Assembly (NCBI GenBank): GCA_964496075.1
Contig: CAZBXB010000002.1
Location: 1-38,268 of the forward strand
From: UBA1372 sp964496075
GTDB taxonomy: Bacteria; Patescibacteriota; Microgenomatia; UBA12405
Reading direction: 5' to 3'
Length of the DNA: 38,268 bases
The notes under the pieces are model-generated. The model made no database searches. It worked only from the letters and a program-made list of their open reading frames with translations, and had not been told where the DNA came from. Shown here piece after piece: positions 29,967-38,268 of this stretch (position 1 is the first letter of the stretch; each line of letters starts with the position of its first letter). A program made the translations under genes and the position numbers.

Positions 29967-32900
29967 ATTAGATTGTGCAGGTTGTCACGATCTTTGCAGT
30001 TGGGATTAATGGGGAATTTTAGACCTAAAATGGCTTGATAAGTATCTTTGATAAGGACTTTAAGTGTGGCAACATCTTCGTCTTTAATCTCGATAACTTT
30101 TTCGATAAATTGGCCGTTTTTGTCGGGCTCGACGTATTCAACTGCGGCTTTTTGAAGATGGTAGTTAAATCTGGGGCTTAGATCGAGTAAGAGTTTATAA
30201 AACAGGATTTGTCTAAAGTAGCTACCGGCTTTGGAGTCGAATCTGGGAGCAACTTTTGAGGTGGCATAATCAGGTTTACCGGTCTTAAAATCAGTGACAA
30301 TGATGTCCGTCTTGGTACCGGTTTTGGTGGGCAGTATTTCAACTTTGTCTATTTTGCCGGTTAAAGGAATATCGTCAAGGTGAATATTGTGAGAAGAGAA
30401 GTTTTCTTCAACTTTGTAATCGCCTGTCAAATCGGGGTGATTTTTTAAGTAATCTTTTAATAAGCTCTGGCCTTGAGGTAATAGAGATTGGTAATCACTT
30501 TTAGTTAGAAATTCGTTTTCTAAGACGCTCTTAAAGACTTTATATAGGGAATCAAGACTACTTTTGGGATGAAGGTAGAGATAAGCTAAGCTGGTGTGGA
30601 CAGCTGTACCAAAAGATAAGCTGGGAGTTTTGACTGAGGGGACTTTTAAGATGGTTTTATAGTAAAAGCAGTGAGGGCAGTTTAGGTAAGAATTTAGATG
30701 GGTAATGTTGAATTTATAAGAGTTTTTTAAATAAGAAAGTAGGTAATCTCGATTTTGGGTGGTGATAAATTTATGACTTTTGTCGACAGACAGAATTGAA
30801 TTAAATAAATCTTTATCAATATTGGATTTAGTTGCTTTGGCCTCGATTAGCTTGGGATCGATTTCAAAGATAAATTGAGATGGAGTTTGAGGACGACCGA
30901 TTAAGTTAGTATTACTAAAGCTTAAATATATTTGCTTTTTGGCTCGAGTCAGGGCTACATAAAAAAGACGTCGATCGTCTTGATTGGCGTCATCGATAGG
31001 CTTGGATTTGACAATACCAAAAGGTAGAGCTAGCTTGTCAGTTTGTCGGCCGTTGCCCCATCTGCCATTGATACAATTGATGACAAAAACGTGATCAAAC
31101 TCAAGACCCTTGGCTCCATGAACTGTCAAAAGATTAATTTGATCTGCTTGGGTGGTCGGATTAGCTTGGGGAATAGATAAATTATTTTGAGCTAGAAGAT
31201 TGAGTCTTTTAACGAAATTTTTTAGATTGGATTGAGGATGGCTTTGTTCAAAGGATTTTAGGTAAGAAAAGAGAGAATATAAGTCTGAGTTAGCCGTAAA
31301 ACTGTCGGATTTTTTGGATAAATATTTAAGATATGAAAATTGGTCAAGAATATAAACAAAGAGCTGGTTTAGTGGTAAATTTTGGGATTGAACTTGGCAA
31401 TCGGCAATCTTTTTAACGATGTTTTTGATTTTTTTGGATGTAAGCTGTTGACTATAAACATAATCGACAAGATCGAGGTGCTTACTTCTGAGACTATGAA
31501 GGATTTTGGTTAAAGTTAAGGGTGATATATCAAAAAGGGGTAGGGATAAAAGAGAATAAAGAAAAATGTTACTAGTGGTGTCAGCAATAGCCGAAAGGAT
31601 ACGAATAAAGTGAGACAAGTGATCGGACTTTAGGCAATTGTGTTTAGATCGACTAAATTTGATATTTTTTTGAAGAAGTAAGCTAGCCAGTAGATCGGCA
31701 TCGGCATGTTGACGATACAAGACAGCAATTTCTGACGGATTGACTCCCCTCTTTAGTAAGTTTTCAATTTTGGTAGCTACCAGATTGGCTTCTTCGAGCT
31801 GACTAGCTAGTTCAAAAAGGTTGATGGGGTCGGGATCATAGTCGACTTGGGAGATAAGATTTTTATCGATATTTTTAATTAGATTTGTAAGCTGGGTTTG
31901 GTTTTTGCTGATAAGGGAGTGAGCACTGTCTAAAATCAGCTGATGACTTCGGTAGTTATTGACCAGAACAAAGGTTAAGGGCTTGTATTTTTGATAAAAA
32001 CTTAAAATATTTTCAACAGAAGCGCCTTGAAATCTAAAGATGGATTGATCATCATCGCCAACAACGAAAAGATTGGGGTGGTCAAAGTAGGAAGATAGGA
32101 GATGAAGTAGTTTGATTTGAGAATTATTACTGTCTTGAAATTCATCAACTAAGATGTAGTGAATCTGTTCCTGGTAAAGACGCAAAAAATCGGGGTCTTT
32201 TTTAAAGCGAGAAATTACGAAGTTGATCATGTCGTCAAAGTCGTAATAGGCTAATCTTTTGAGCTGTTTTTGATATGAGTTGTATATAAGTTGAAGTTGG
32301 GTTTGCTTATCAAGGTTTTTGGTAACTTTATCAAAGACTGACAAAAGATCGTTTTTAAAATTAATGGCGGGATTTTTGGCCTTACCGCTGGTGTAAAAAG
32401 CATCTTGATAAAGCTTGTACTTGGAGGAAAACAAGGCTTTGAAACTAGAGTTGGTATGTTTATTTTCTAAAATGTTTTTGAGTATTTGTAGTAGATTGGT
32501 CTCAAGGCTTTTTGAAGATCGTAGGGATTTGAGTTGTTGATAGTTAGCTTGATTGGTTTGAATAAAGCGCTGGTGGCTAAGGTTGAGTTTAAAAAAGGAT
32601 TTTGGAGAAAAAGCTTCCCTTTTTAGGGTTTGGATGGCAGAAATAATACTGGAAAGGTAAAAATAAGGAGCACCGCGAGGCTTTAAAGGAGAATTAAGTG
32701 GAAGTTTGTCTATAATTTTGGTAATAATGGTAATTTTGTCGATTTCTTCAATGCTAGTTAAGTCAGTTTGTTTAAATTTATCTGGGTTTGACTGAATGAC
32801 CATATTACAAAAAGAATGGAAAGTATGGATTTGGACGGAGTAAGCAGTCGGTCCGATTAGAGACAAGAGTCGTTGTCTCATGTTGAAACTGGCGTTGTCG

Positions 32901-33103
32901 GTAAAAGTTAGACAAAGAATGGAATGAGGTGGGGTATCTGACTTAAGCAAGATATTGGCGATACGCAAGGCTATGGTTTGGGTTTTACCGGTACCCGCTC
33001 CGGCAATAACCATAACCGGACCATCAATGGCGTCAACGGCAAGTTTCTGTTGTTTGTTGAGACGTAGGTATTCTTTTTGAAAGTTCTTTTTAAAATCGAC
33101 CAC
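29963..33103 (-). CDS. UvrD/AddA-type helicase fused to a PD-(D/E)XK nuclease
   Basis: This 1046-aa protein joins an SF1A helicase to a C-terminal RecB-like nuclease. Walker A is GAGTGKT (35-41), followed by ILCLTFTDNASFNMRQR (motif Ia), VDEFQDSNNSQ (motif II), VGDDDQSIFRFQGA (motif III), LTVHGAKGLEFDHVFV (motif V) and FYVALTRAKKQIYLSF (motif VI). The nuclease part (about 810-1020) has YLNCPHCFYYK, FGTAVH, LTGKIDKVEI and TDFKTGKP, i.e. the catalytic Asp and Asp-x-Lys. A full AddB-type iron-sulfur cysteine set is not seen. It may do end resection as a single chain. The start is GTG 33103, 3 bases after the gatB stop. Confidence 0.9.
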   Translation of the reverse strand: MVDFKKNFQKEYLRLNKQQKLAVDAIDGPVMVIAGAGTGKTQTIALRIANILLKSDTPPHSILCLTFTDNASFNMRQRLLSLIGPTAYSVQIHTFHSFCNMVIQSNPDKFKQTDLTSIEEIDKITIITKIIDKLPLNSPLKPRGAPYFYLSSIISAIQTLKREAFSPKSFFKLNLSHQRFIQTNQANYQQLKSLRSSKSLETNLLQILKNILENKHTNSSFKALFSSKYKLYQDAFYTSGKAKNPAINFKNDLLSVFDKVTKNLDKQTQLQLIYNSYQKQLKRLAYYDFDDMINFVISRFKKDPDFLRLYQEQIHYILVDEFQDSNNSQIKLLHLLSSYFDHPNLFVVGDDDQSIFRFQGASVENILSFYQKYKPLTFVLVNNYRSHQLILDSAHSLISKNQTQLTNLIKNIDKNLISQVDYDPDPINLFELASQLEEANLVATKIENLLKRGVNPSEIAVLYRQHADADLLASLLLQKNIKFSRSKHNCLKSDHLSHFIRILSAIADTTSNIFLYSLLSLPLFDISPLTLTKILHSLRSKHLDLVDYVYSQQLTSKKIKNIVKKIADCQVQSQNLPLNQLFVYILDQFSYLKYLSKKSDSFTANSDLYSLFSYLKSFEQSHPQSNLKNFVKRLNLLAQNNLSIPQANPTTQADQINLLTVHGAKGLEFDHVFVINCINGRWGNGRQTDKLALPFGIVKSKPIDDANQDDRRLFYVALTRAKKQIYLSFSNTNLIGRPQTPSQFIFEIDPKLIEAKATKSNIDKDLFNSILSVDKSHKFITTQNRDYLLSYLKNSYKFNITHLNSYLNCPHCFYYKTILKVPSVKTPSLSFGTAVHTSLAYLYLHPKSSLDSLYKVFKSVLENEFLTKSDYQSLLPQGQSLLKDYLKNHPDLTGDYKVEENFSSHNIHLDDIPLTGKIDKVEILPTKTGTKTDIIVTDFKTGKPDYATSKVAPRFDSKAGSYFRQILFYKLLLDLSPRFNYHLQKAAVEYVEPDKNGQFIEKVIEIKDEDVATLKVLIKDTYQAILGLKFPINPNCKDRDNLHNLI

Positions 33104-33106
33104 AGC

Positions 33107-34555
33107 CTATTTTAGTTTCTTTTCTAGTATAAGTCTAACTAATTGTGGATTGGCGGAGCCGGCGGAAAGCTTCATAACCTGACCAACTAAAAAGCCTATA
33201 ATGTTTGAGTTTCTTTGATAGTCAGCTTTAGCGTTGGGATTGTCTTGTAGAACTTTATCGACCATATCTTCTAATTTACCTGTGTCAGATACTTGCATTA
33301 GTCCCCCATCTTGGGCAATTTTGAGAGGGTCTTGGCCTGTTTGATAACTTTGTAAAAGAATATCTTTGGCGACAGTAAAAGAGATTTTATTATCGGTTTG
33401 GGCAGTGAATACGGAAGAAAAATAGTCCGGATTAATTTTGCCTGAATCAATTTCCTGACCTGATTCGTTTAAGTAAGCCGACAAACTACCTAAAAATATA
33501 TTGGCAACAAACTTGGCAAAATCTTTGTCGGTTGACTGACCCATAACTTTCTCAAAACTTTGGGTAAAACTAAAATCAGAGCAAAGACGAGTCGAGTCAT
33601 AATCGGATAGGTCATAATCTTTTTGGTATCTGGTTGTTTTTTGATCAGGTAGCTCGGGTAGTGTGTTTTTGAGCTGGTCAATTTCTGATTTAGAAAAAGC
33701 TATGGGTGGAATGTCCGGCTCGGGGAAATAACGATAGTCGGCACTACCTTCTTTGAGTCTCTGCAAGAAAGTTATACCTTTGTCGGCTGAAAAACCTCGA
33801 GTGGTCTTATTGGTGCTATTTTTGACTTGACCGGTTTTGTTAAATTCCTCAGACTGTCTTTTGATTTCATAATCAATAGCGTTTTGGGCGCCGGTTAGAG
33901 AGGCCACATTTTTGATTTCAACTAAGGGAGTGTGATAAATCTTGCCATCCTTTTCTATTTTTAAGTTGATGGTTGGTTCACAGCGCATGGAGCCTTTTTC
34001 AATGTCAGCATCGGAGACACCGAGATACCTGACAATTTGCTGGATTTGAGTAATATAGTTTTTAGCAAGAGTGGAAGAATCAATATCCGGCTCAGAGACG
34101 ATTTCGACTAATGGTACACCGCTTCGGTTGTAATCGATTAAGGTAACATTTTGGCCGTCTAAGGGTTGATGTTGAGATTTACCGGTATCTTCTTCCATAT
34201 GGGCTCGGTTGATACGAATAGTGTGGCCATCTATTTTGATGTGTCCATTGACGGCAAAAGGGGTTTGAAGCTGAGTTATTTGGTAGCCTTTGGGAAGATC
34301 GGGATAAAAATAGTTTTTACGTTCAAAAATGGCAGTCTTGGTAATAGAGCAGTTCAGAGCAAGACCAATTTTAATACAGGAAAGACAGGCAGTTTTATTT
34401 GGTACAGGTAGAGCGCCAGGTAGAGCCAGACAAACCGGACAAGTGTGGGTATTAGGGGCTACATGGAAATGAGAAGCTGAACAGCTACAAAACATTTTTT
34501 GAGTTGTATTTAGCTCGACGTGGACTTCAAGACCAATGATAGGTGTAATTTTCAT
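33107..34555 (-). CDS. gatB: Asp/Glu-tRNA amidotransferase subunit B
   Basis: This 482-aa GatB binds mischarged tRNA and activates it for transamidation within GatCAB. The family start IGLEVHVEL is at 7-15. The zinc cysteines C23, C25, C39 and C42 are all present. PGALPVPN, RKNYFYPDLPKGYQITQ, HMEEDTGKS and DYNRSGVPLVEIVSEPD follow in normal order, as do MRCEPTINL and EIKNVASL. The C-terminal helical and YqeY-like tail domains are complete. The 61-base gap after gatA shows no clear promoter, so the three gat genes are probably one transcript. Confidence 0.97.
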   Translation of the reverse strand: MKITPIIGLEVHVELNTTQKMFCSCSASHFHVAPNTHTCPVCLALPGALPVPNKTACLSCIKIGLALNCSITKTAIFERKNYFYPDLPKGYQITQLQTPFAVNGHIKIDGHTIRINRAHMEEDTGKSQHQPLDGQNVTLIDYNRSGVPLVEIVSEPDIDSSTLAKNYITQIQQIVRYLGVSDADIEKGSMRCEPTINLKIEKDGKIYHTPLVEIKNVASLTGAQNAIDYEIKRQSEEFNKTGQVKNSTNKTTRGFSADKGITFLQRLKEGSADYRYFPEPDIPPIAFSKSEIDQLKNTLPELPDQKTTRYQKDYDLSDYDSTRLCSDFSFTQSFEKVMGQSTDKDFAKFVANIFLGSLSAYLNESGQEIDSGKINPDYFSSVFTAQTDNKISFTVAKDILLQSYQTGQDPLKIAQDGGLMQVSDTGKLEDMVDKVLQDNPNAKADYQRNSNIIGFLVGQVMKLSAGSANPQLVRLILEKKLK

Positions 34556-34616
34556 AATCTAAAGAAATTTTCAAAAAAGGAAGGTTTTTTTTGATGTTTA
34601 CTAAATGGTGTAATAA

Positions 34617-36080
34617 TCATAATTTTGGTTTTTTAAGATGAAAATCGGTAATTTGCTGAAATTGATGGCCGACTGATAATAACCTGTCTTCGGTAAAATA
34701 ATTACCAATTAGCTGAAGACCGACAGGTAAACCCTTGCTATCAAGGCCACAGGGCAAACTTAGAGCTGGCAGGCCAGCTACATTAATTGGAACTGTCAAA
34801 ACATCGGCAAGATACATTTGGAGAGGGTCATTAACCTTCTGTCCTATTGGCCAAGCGGTAGTGGGAGAAACGGGGGCCAGCATAAGATCGACCTTTTTAA
34901 ATTCTTGTTGAAATTCTTGTTTGATTAGAGTTCTGACTTTACTGGCCTGAAGATAATAAGCATCGTAGTAGCCACTGCTTAGGAAATAAGTGCCTATTAG
35001 GATTCTTCTTTTAAGTTCTGGCTCCATGAACTTGCCTCTGGTTTTAAAATAAAGATCAACTAAATTGTCTGAGTCTTTGACTGATTGGCCAAACCTAAGG
35101 CCGTCATATCTGGCCATGTTAGCTGAAATTTCACAGGGTACCAATACATAATAAACGTCAATACCAAGATTGGTATTTGGTAGAGAAATGGGGATGATTT
35201 GGGCCCCCTGCTTTTCAAAGATTTTGATTGATTCTTCTGTCCTGGCTTTAACATCAGGCTCCACGCCTTCAAAATATTGCTTAGGAAGGCCGATTTTTAG
35301 ACCTTTTAAACTCACTTTGTTTAGTAAATTGGCATAATTGGGAACTTCGATTTGGCTTGAGGTAGCATCGAATGGATCGAAGCCGGCAGTTTGGGATAAA
35401 ACAGTGGCTAAATCCTGACAGTTAGAGGCAAAGGCACCGGGAGCATCAAAAGAAGAGGCCATGGCCGTAATACCATATCTTGAATTTCTACCGTAGGTAG
35501 GTTTAAGACCGGTAACACCACATAAAGATGCCGGCTGCCTAATAGATCCACCAGTATCAGTCCCAAGTGCAAAGGTACATAAGTCGCCAATTTGGGCAGC
35601 AGCTGAACCACCGGAAGAGCCACCGGGAACCATGGCAGTGTTCCAAGGGTTCTTTGTCGTAAAAAAACCTGAATTTTCAGTGCTGGCACCAAAAGCGAAA
35701 GTGTCGGTATTGGTTTTACCTAAAATTATGGCATCTTGATTCAGAAGTCTTTGATAGATAGTTGAAGAATATTGAGGGATATAATCTTTAAGAAGTTGAG
35801 AGCCGGCTGTTGTTTGAATATCTTTAGTAAGATATATGTCTTTGACTGCCATACAGGAACCAGCCAAGTTACCAAGTTTTTGACCTTTGGTAATTTTGTC
35901 ATCAATGGCCTGAGCTTGAAGTAGAGCTTCTGTTTCGGTGATAGTAATAAAGGCTTTTATTTTGGGATCAATTTGCTTGATTCTGGCTAGGTAGGCCTTG
36001 GCAAGGTCGGTGGCAGTAAATTCTTTTTTCAGTAAACTAAATCTAATTTGATTGATAGTAAGACTTGTAAGATCTATCAT
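34617..36080 (-). CDS. gatA: Asp/Glu-tRNA amidotransferase subunit A
   Basis: This 487-aa amidase-signature enzyme releases ammonia from glutamine and channels it to GatB. The Ser-cisSer-Lys triad is visible: Lys80 in MAVKDI, Ser155 in GGSSGGS (153-159) and the nucleophile Ser179 in GTDTGGSI. Length is typical. Its ATG overlaps the gatC stop as ATGA. Together the subunits make Gln-tRNA-Gln and/or Asn-tRNA-Asn by the indirect route, which implies non-discriminating GluRS or AspRS elsewhere in the genome. Confidence 0.97.
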   Translation of the reverse strand: MIDLTSLTINQIRFSLLKKEFTATDLAKAYLARIKQIDPKIKAFITITETEALLQAQAIDDKITKGQKLGNLAGSCMAVKDIYLTKDIQTTAGSQLLKDYIPQYSSTIYQRLLNQDAIILGKTNTDTFAFGASTENSGFFTTKNPWNTAMVPGGSSGGSAAAQIGDLCTFALGTDTGGSIRQPASLCGVTGLKPTYGRNSRYGITAMASSFDAPGAFASNCQDLATVLSQTAGFDPFDATSSQIEVPNYANLLNKVSLKGLKIGLPKQYFEGVEPDVKARTEESIKIFEKQGAQIIPISLPNTNLGIDVYYVLVPCEISANMARYDGLRFGQSVKDSDNLVDLYFKTRGKFMEPELKRRILIGTYFLSSGYYDAYYLQASKVRTLIKQEFQQEFKKVDLMLAPVSPTTAWPIGQKVNDPLQMYLADVLTVPINVAGLPALSLPCGLDSKGLPVGLQLIGNYFTEDRLLSVGHQFQQITDFHLKKPKL

Positions 36081-36373
36081 TTTTCAATACTGGCGGGAAC
36101 AACAATAAAATTCTTGTGAGTGGATCTAGCGGTAGATGTGGCCAGTTTGACAGGTAAATGATTTGGCTTATTTTGATTAAAGACATTTTTAGTATCGACG
36201 ACTTGAAAGGTGGGATCTACATTTTTAGTATCAACGTTGGCGATTCTATCTATATGTTTAACAACTTGTTCGATTTGATGGCTATAAGTGTCAATTTCAG
36301 TTGGACTTAGTTTGATCCTGGCAAGGTCGGCTATATGGCCCAAAAGTGATGTGTCAAATTTTGATTTTGCCAT
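36077..36373 (-). CDS. gatC: Asp/Glu-tRNA amidotransferase subunit C
   Basis: This 98-aa GatC wraps around GatA and stabilises the GatAB complex. Visible features are the N-terminal helix HIADLARIKLSPTEID, the IEQVVKHIDRIANVDTKNVDP segment and the C-terminal KNFIVVPASIEK, which corresponds to the usual F-x-VP ending. It begins 6 bases after the FemAB-like gene and overlaps gatA by ATGA. A TATACT box 9 nt before its ATG, within the end of the upstream gene, could be a local promoter. Confidence 0.93.
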   Translation of the reverse strand: MAKSKFDTSLLGHIADLARIKLSPTEIDTYSHQIEQVVKHIDRIANVDTKNVDPTFQVVDTKNVFNQNKPNHLPVKLATSTARSTHKNFIVVPASIEK

Positions 36374-36379
36374 TTGAGT

Positions 36380-37429
36380 TTAGTATACACTAGCTTTTGA
36401 AAATAGAGCTTTGGCTCTTAAGATTTTCCATCTAAATTTGTCGACCAAATTGTATATTTTGTAAAAATTTGGATTTAAAACATAATCATAGGTACCAACA
36501 AATTGAACTAGTTGACCGCCAAAGCCTTGTTTAAACTTATGAAAGCCAAATCCATTTTCCGAAGCTTTAGCGTTCGGACCAAGACAGCCCCACATATCAA
36601 AAGTGGTACAAGCAAGCTTTTTACCAAGTAAGGTGGCTTGCCACATAGTAAGAGTGCTGGCCATGACATTTCGGTGTTTGTCTGAGCTGGCCCCATATGG
36701 ATAGAAAAACCTGTCTTTGATGGCAAAAAACATCATGGCGGTTAGTAACTTGCCCTGATAAGTGGTTAAAAGGATATGAATTAGGCCGGTTTTCTTCATA
36801 GTCTGCCATAATTTTTGATGGTAAGCCTTACTGTGAAGATAGAAACCCTGTCTTCTGGTAGTCTGCCATAAAAGATCCAGATATTTTTTAAAGCCGGCGT
36901 CAGTGTTATCCTCGACAACTTCGACATTGTGACGGTTGGCAACTCTGATGTTGTATCTGGTCTTAGAATGCATATCGGCTAAAAGCTGATCTTGTGACTT
37001 GGTCAAGTCGATAATGTAGCTGTGTGGAAAAAAGGCAACTTTGGGGGAAATAACGAGGTCGTTAAACTCCGGTAAAGGGTTGATATCGGTAGTTCTGCCC
37101 TCAGGGTCGATGTGTTTGGCGATTAGGTCCGGTTCGATTTTGATAAAAATGGCGTTTTCTTTTTGACCAATATTTTTAATATTGGCAAGCATGTCAGCAT
37201 CAATGGCCGGTCCCCTTTGAAGAACGCCGATGGTATATTTTGTGTGAGGAATGAGGTGAAAATTAATACTGTAGCCAGAAACTAATTTAGACTCGTCAAA
37301 GACACCAAGGCGATAAACTATATGACCTTGAGTTTTTAAAAAGTCTCCCCAAGCCCAGGTTTGGATAGGATGAGTCATAACAGCGTCATAAGCAGTAGCT
37401 TCTTCGTCGTAAAGTATGCGAGTAATCAT
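36380..37429 (-). CDS. FemAB/FemX-like peptidoglycan bridge aminoacyltransferase
   Basis: This 349-aa protein has the double GNAT-like fold of the FemABX family, which adds amino acids from aminoacyl-tRNA to lipid II side chains. Typical segments are THPIQTWAWGDFLKTQGH near the start, VLQRGPAIDADML, SYIIDLTKSQDQLLADMHSKTRYNIRVANR and, late, ASEGFG-like KASENGFGFHKFKQGFGGQLV. The SKTRYNI...A stretch is a family hallmark. It lies directly upstream of gatCAB and downstream of a UvrD helicase. The amino acid and acceptor cannot be read from sequence. A TAAACT box lies 7 nt before ATG. Confidence 0.9.
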   Translation of the reverse strand: MITRILYDEEATAYDAVMTHPIQTWAWGDFLKTQGHIVYRLGVFDESKLVSGYSINFHLIPHTKYTIGVLQRGPAIDADMLANIKNIGQKENAIFIKIEPDLIAKHIDPEGRTTDINPLPEFNDLVISPKVAFFPHSYIIDLTKSQDQLLADMHSKTRYNIRVANRHNVEVVEDNTDAGFKKYLDLLWQTTRRQGFYLHSKAYHQKLWQTMKKTGLIHILLTTYQGKLLTAMMFFAIKDRFFYPYGASSDKHRNVMASTLTMWQATLLGKKLACTTFDMWGCLGPNAKASENGFGFHKFKQGFGGQLVQFVGTYDYVLNPNFYKIYNLVDKFRWKILRAKALFSKASVY

Positions 37430-37435
37430 AGATTT

Positions 37436-37441
37436 AGTTTA
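37436..37441 (-). promoter_or_regulatory. Possible -10 box of the FemAB-like gene
   Basis: TAAACT ends 7 nt before ATG 37429, in the 29-base gap after the helicase. The -35 (TTTTAA) is weak. Confidence 0.35.
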
Positions 37442-37458
37442 GATTAAAAACTTGTAAG

Positions 37459-38268
37459 TTAAAAGTCGGAGTCGTAGATTAGATCGTCGTCGGAGTTTTT
37501 TGGAGAGCGGTAGTCCCGAGTGATTTCAGAAGGTTCGTCTTGAACAAGTAAGTTTTTGGGGATGTCTGCCAAAAAGCGACTAGGTTCAGTTAAACTGGTT
37601 CTGCCAAAAAATAGTCTTTTTTGAGCCAGAGTAATATAGAGAAAATCTTTGGCTCGAGTGATACCAACATAACAAAGTCGTCGCTCTTCCTCAACACTGT
37701 CATCTTCCATAATACTTCTGGAATGAGGCAGAATACCTTCTTCAAAACCGACCAGAAATACCAAATCGAACTCCAAACCTTTACTACTATGAAGTGTCAT
37801 TAATCTGACACCGTTTTTGGTGTCTTCTTTTTTATTTTTTTCCTGAAGAGAATATTCTTGCTGGACCAAAGCCACATTTTCGAGAAAATCTAAAATATTT
37901 TGATGTTGCTGGGCAACAGATGTCAATTCTTTGATATTTTCAAGCCGGCGTCTATCCTCTTCGACTTTTAGATCAAACTTATCCAAATAGCCGGAGCTGG
38001 TGACTAGGCCTTCCAATATTTTAGTAGAGGTGAGTGATTCCATTTGAAAAGAATTTAGAAAGTTGTCAAAGTTGGCTTTACGTCTTTTACCAATGGCTTT
38101 TTCTACCCTATCTTGGGAGACTTTGTCCTGTCTGTCAATGGCGTATTTGACCATGGCAAGAACATCTTTGACTTCTTTTCTGTCGTAAAACTTGGTGCCA
38201 CCAATTAGAACATAAGGAATACCGTAGCGCAAAAATGCTTCTTCAATAACACGAGACTGAGCGTTCAT
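37459..38268 (-). CDS. UvrD/PcrA-type helicase, C-terminal part (cut by window edge)
   Basis: The 269 visible residues are the C-terminal part of an SF1A helicase of the UvrD/PcrA type, active in excision repair and replication-fork maintenance. NAQSRVIEEAFLRYGIPYVLIGG (motif IV region), LMTLHSSKGLEFDLVFLVGFEEGILPH (motif V) and EEERRLCYVGITRAKDFLYIT (motif VI) are clear. The first methionine at the edge is internal, since UvrD proteins have N-x-Q-SR-xE at this place, so the true start lies outside the window. This gene is distinct from the nuclease-fused helicase at 29963-33103. The tail is acidic (SDDDLIYDSDF). Confidence 0.93.
   Translation of the reverse strand: MNAQSRVIEEAFLRYGIPYVLIGGTKFYDRKEVKDVLAMVKYAIDRQDKVSQDRVEKAIGKRRKANFDNFLNSFQMESLTSTKILEGLVTSSGYLDKFDLKVEEDRRRLENIKELTSVAQQHQNILDFLENVALVQQEYSLQEKNKKEDTKNGVRLMTLHSSKGLEFDLVFLVGFEEGILPHSRSIMEDDSVEEERRLCYVGITRAKDFLYITLAQKRLFFGRTSLTEPSRFLADIPKNLLVQDEPSEITRDYRSPKNSDDDLIYDSDF

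Noticed and set aside
2308..38268. Alternative genetic code (UGA as sense, as in Gracilibacteria/SR1)
   Set aside because: TGA ends several genes cleanly through ATGA overlaps (the 695-aa gene, infB, gatC). The odd stop in ftsK is TAA, which no such code reassigns.

Overview
The window looks like part of the chromosome of a reduced, low-GC bacterium of the Candidate Phyla Radiation (Patescibacteria). A Microgenomates-like relative is my best guess; this rests on protein style, not on a phylogeny. The evidence is a set of stripped-down housekeeping proteins: a 595-aa alanyl-tRNA synthetase without its C-terminal domain, a 469-aa IF-2 without N-terminal domains, a MiaB without TRAM, a Lon-like ATPase without protease, and a zinc-finger-less DnaJ. 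Genes are extremely tightly packed, convergent genes overlap at their stop codons, and Shine-Dalgarno sites are almost absent. TGA is used as an ordinary stop, so the UGA=Gly code of Gracilibacteria/SR1 does not apply. I see no mobile elements, CRISPR arrays, tRNA or rRNA genes. No gene-free stretch exceeds about 145 bases. All but three genes lie on the minus strand.

Layout, left to right. 1-1538: 5' part of rpoB (minus, cut by the window edge) with a strong promoter and leader hairpin. 1638-2246: membrane protein with a pacifastin/VWC-like six-cysteine domain. 2308-3432: miaB (plus). 3429-7789: envelope cluster with mltG, a zinc ribbon, ruvX, a sortase and a large actin-like/baseplate-J-like membrane protein. 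7813-9600: alaS. 9621-10107: two small membrane proteins. 10153-12840: a RodZ-like protein and ftsK, the latter interrupted by an in-frame TAA. 12951-14660: proS. 14716-15201: secreted protein with an LPAVG sorting signal (plus). 15198-20236: RNase J, Lon-like ATPase and PNPase. 20368-24126: rpsO, a degenerate NrnA-like protein, infB and nusA. 24242-28246: hrcA-grpE-dnaK-dnaJ heat-shock operon with a CIRCE-like operator. 28271-29966: small membrane protein, rmuC and a small unknown gene (plus). 29963-33103: helicase-nuclease. 33107-36373: gatCAB. 36380-37429: FemAB-like ligase. 37459-38268: 3' end of a UvrD/PcrA helicase.

Functionally the window combines transcription (rpoB, nusA), translation and tRNA charging (alaS, proS, gatCAB, infB, rpsO, miaB), RNA decay (RNase J, PNPase), protein folding, DNA maintenance (ftsK, ruvX, rmuC, two UvrD-type helicases) and envelope biogenesis (mltG, FemAB-like, RodZ-like, sortase with a candidate substrate).

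The observations most worth a second look are: the in-frame stop splitting ftsK after its first membrane segment; -10 boxes 6-8 nt before many start codons, which suggests widespread leaderless transcription; promoter-hairpin-U-tract leaders on both rpoB and nusA; the pacifastin/VWC-like domain; the NrnA-like protein with every catalytic motif lost; and an RpoB rifampicin pocket altered at the classic resistance positions.
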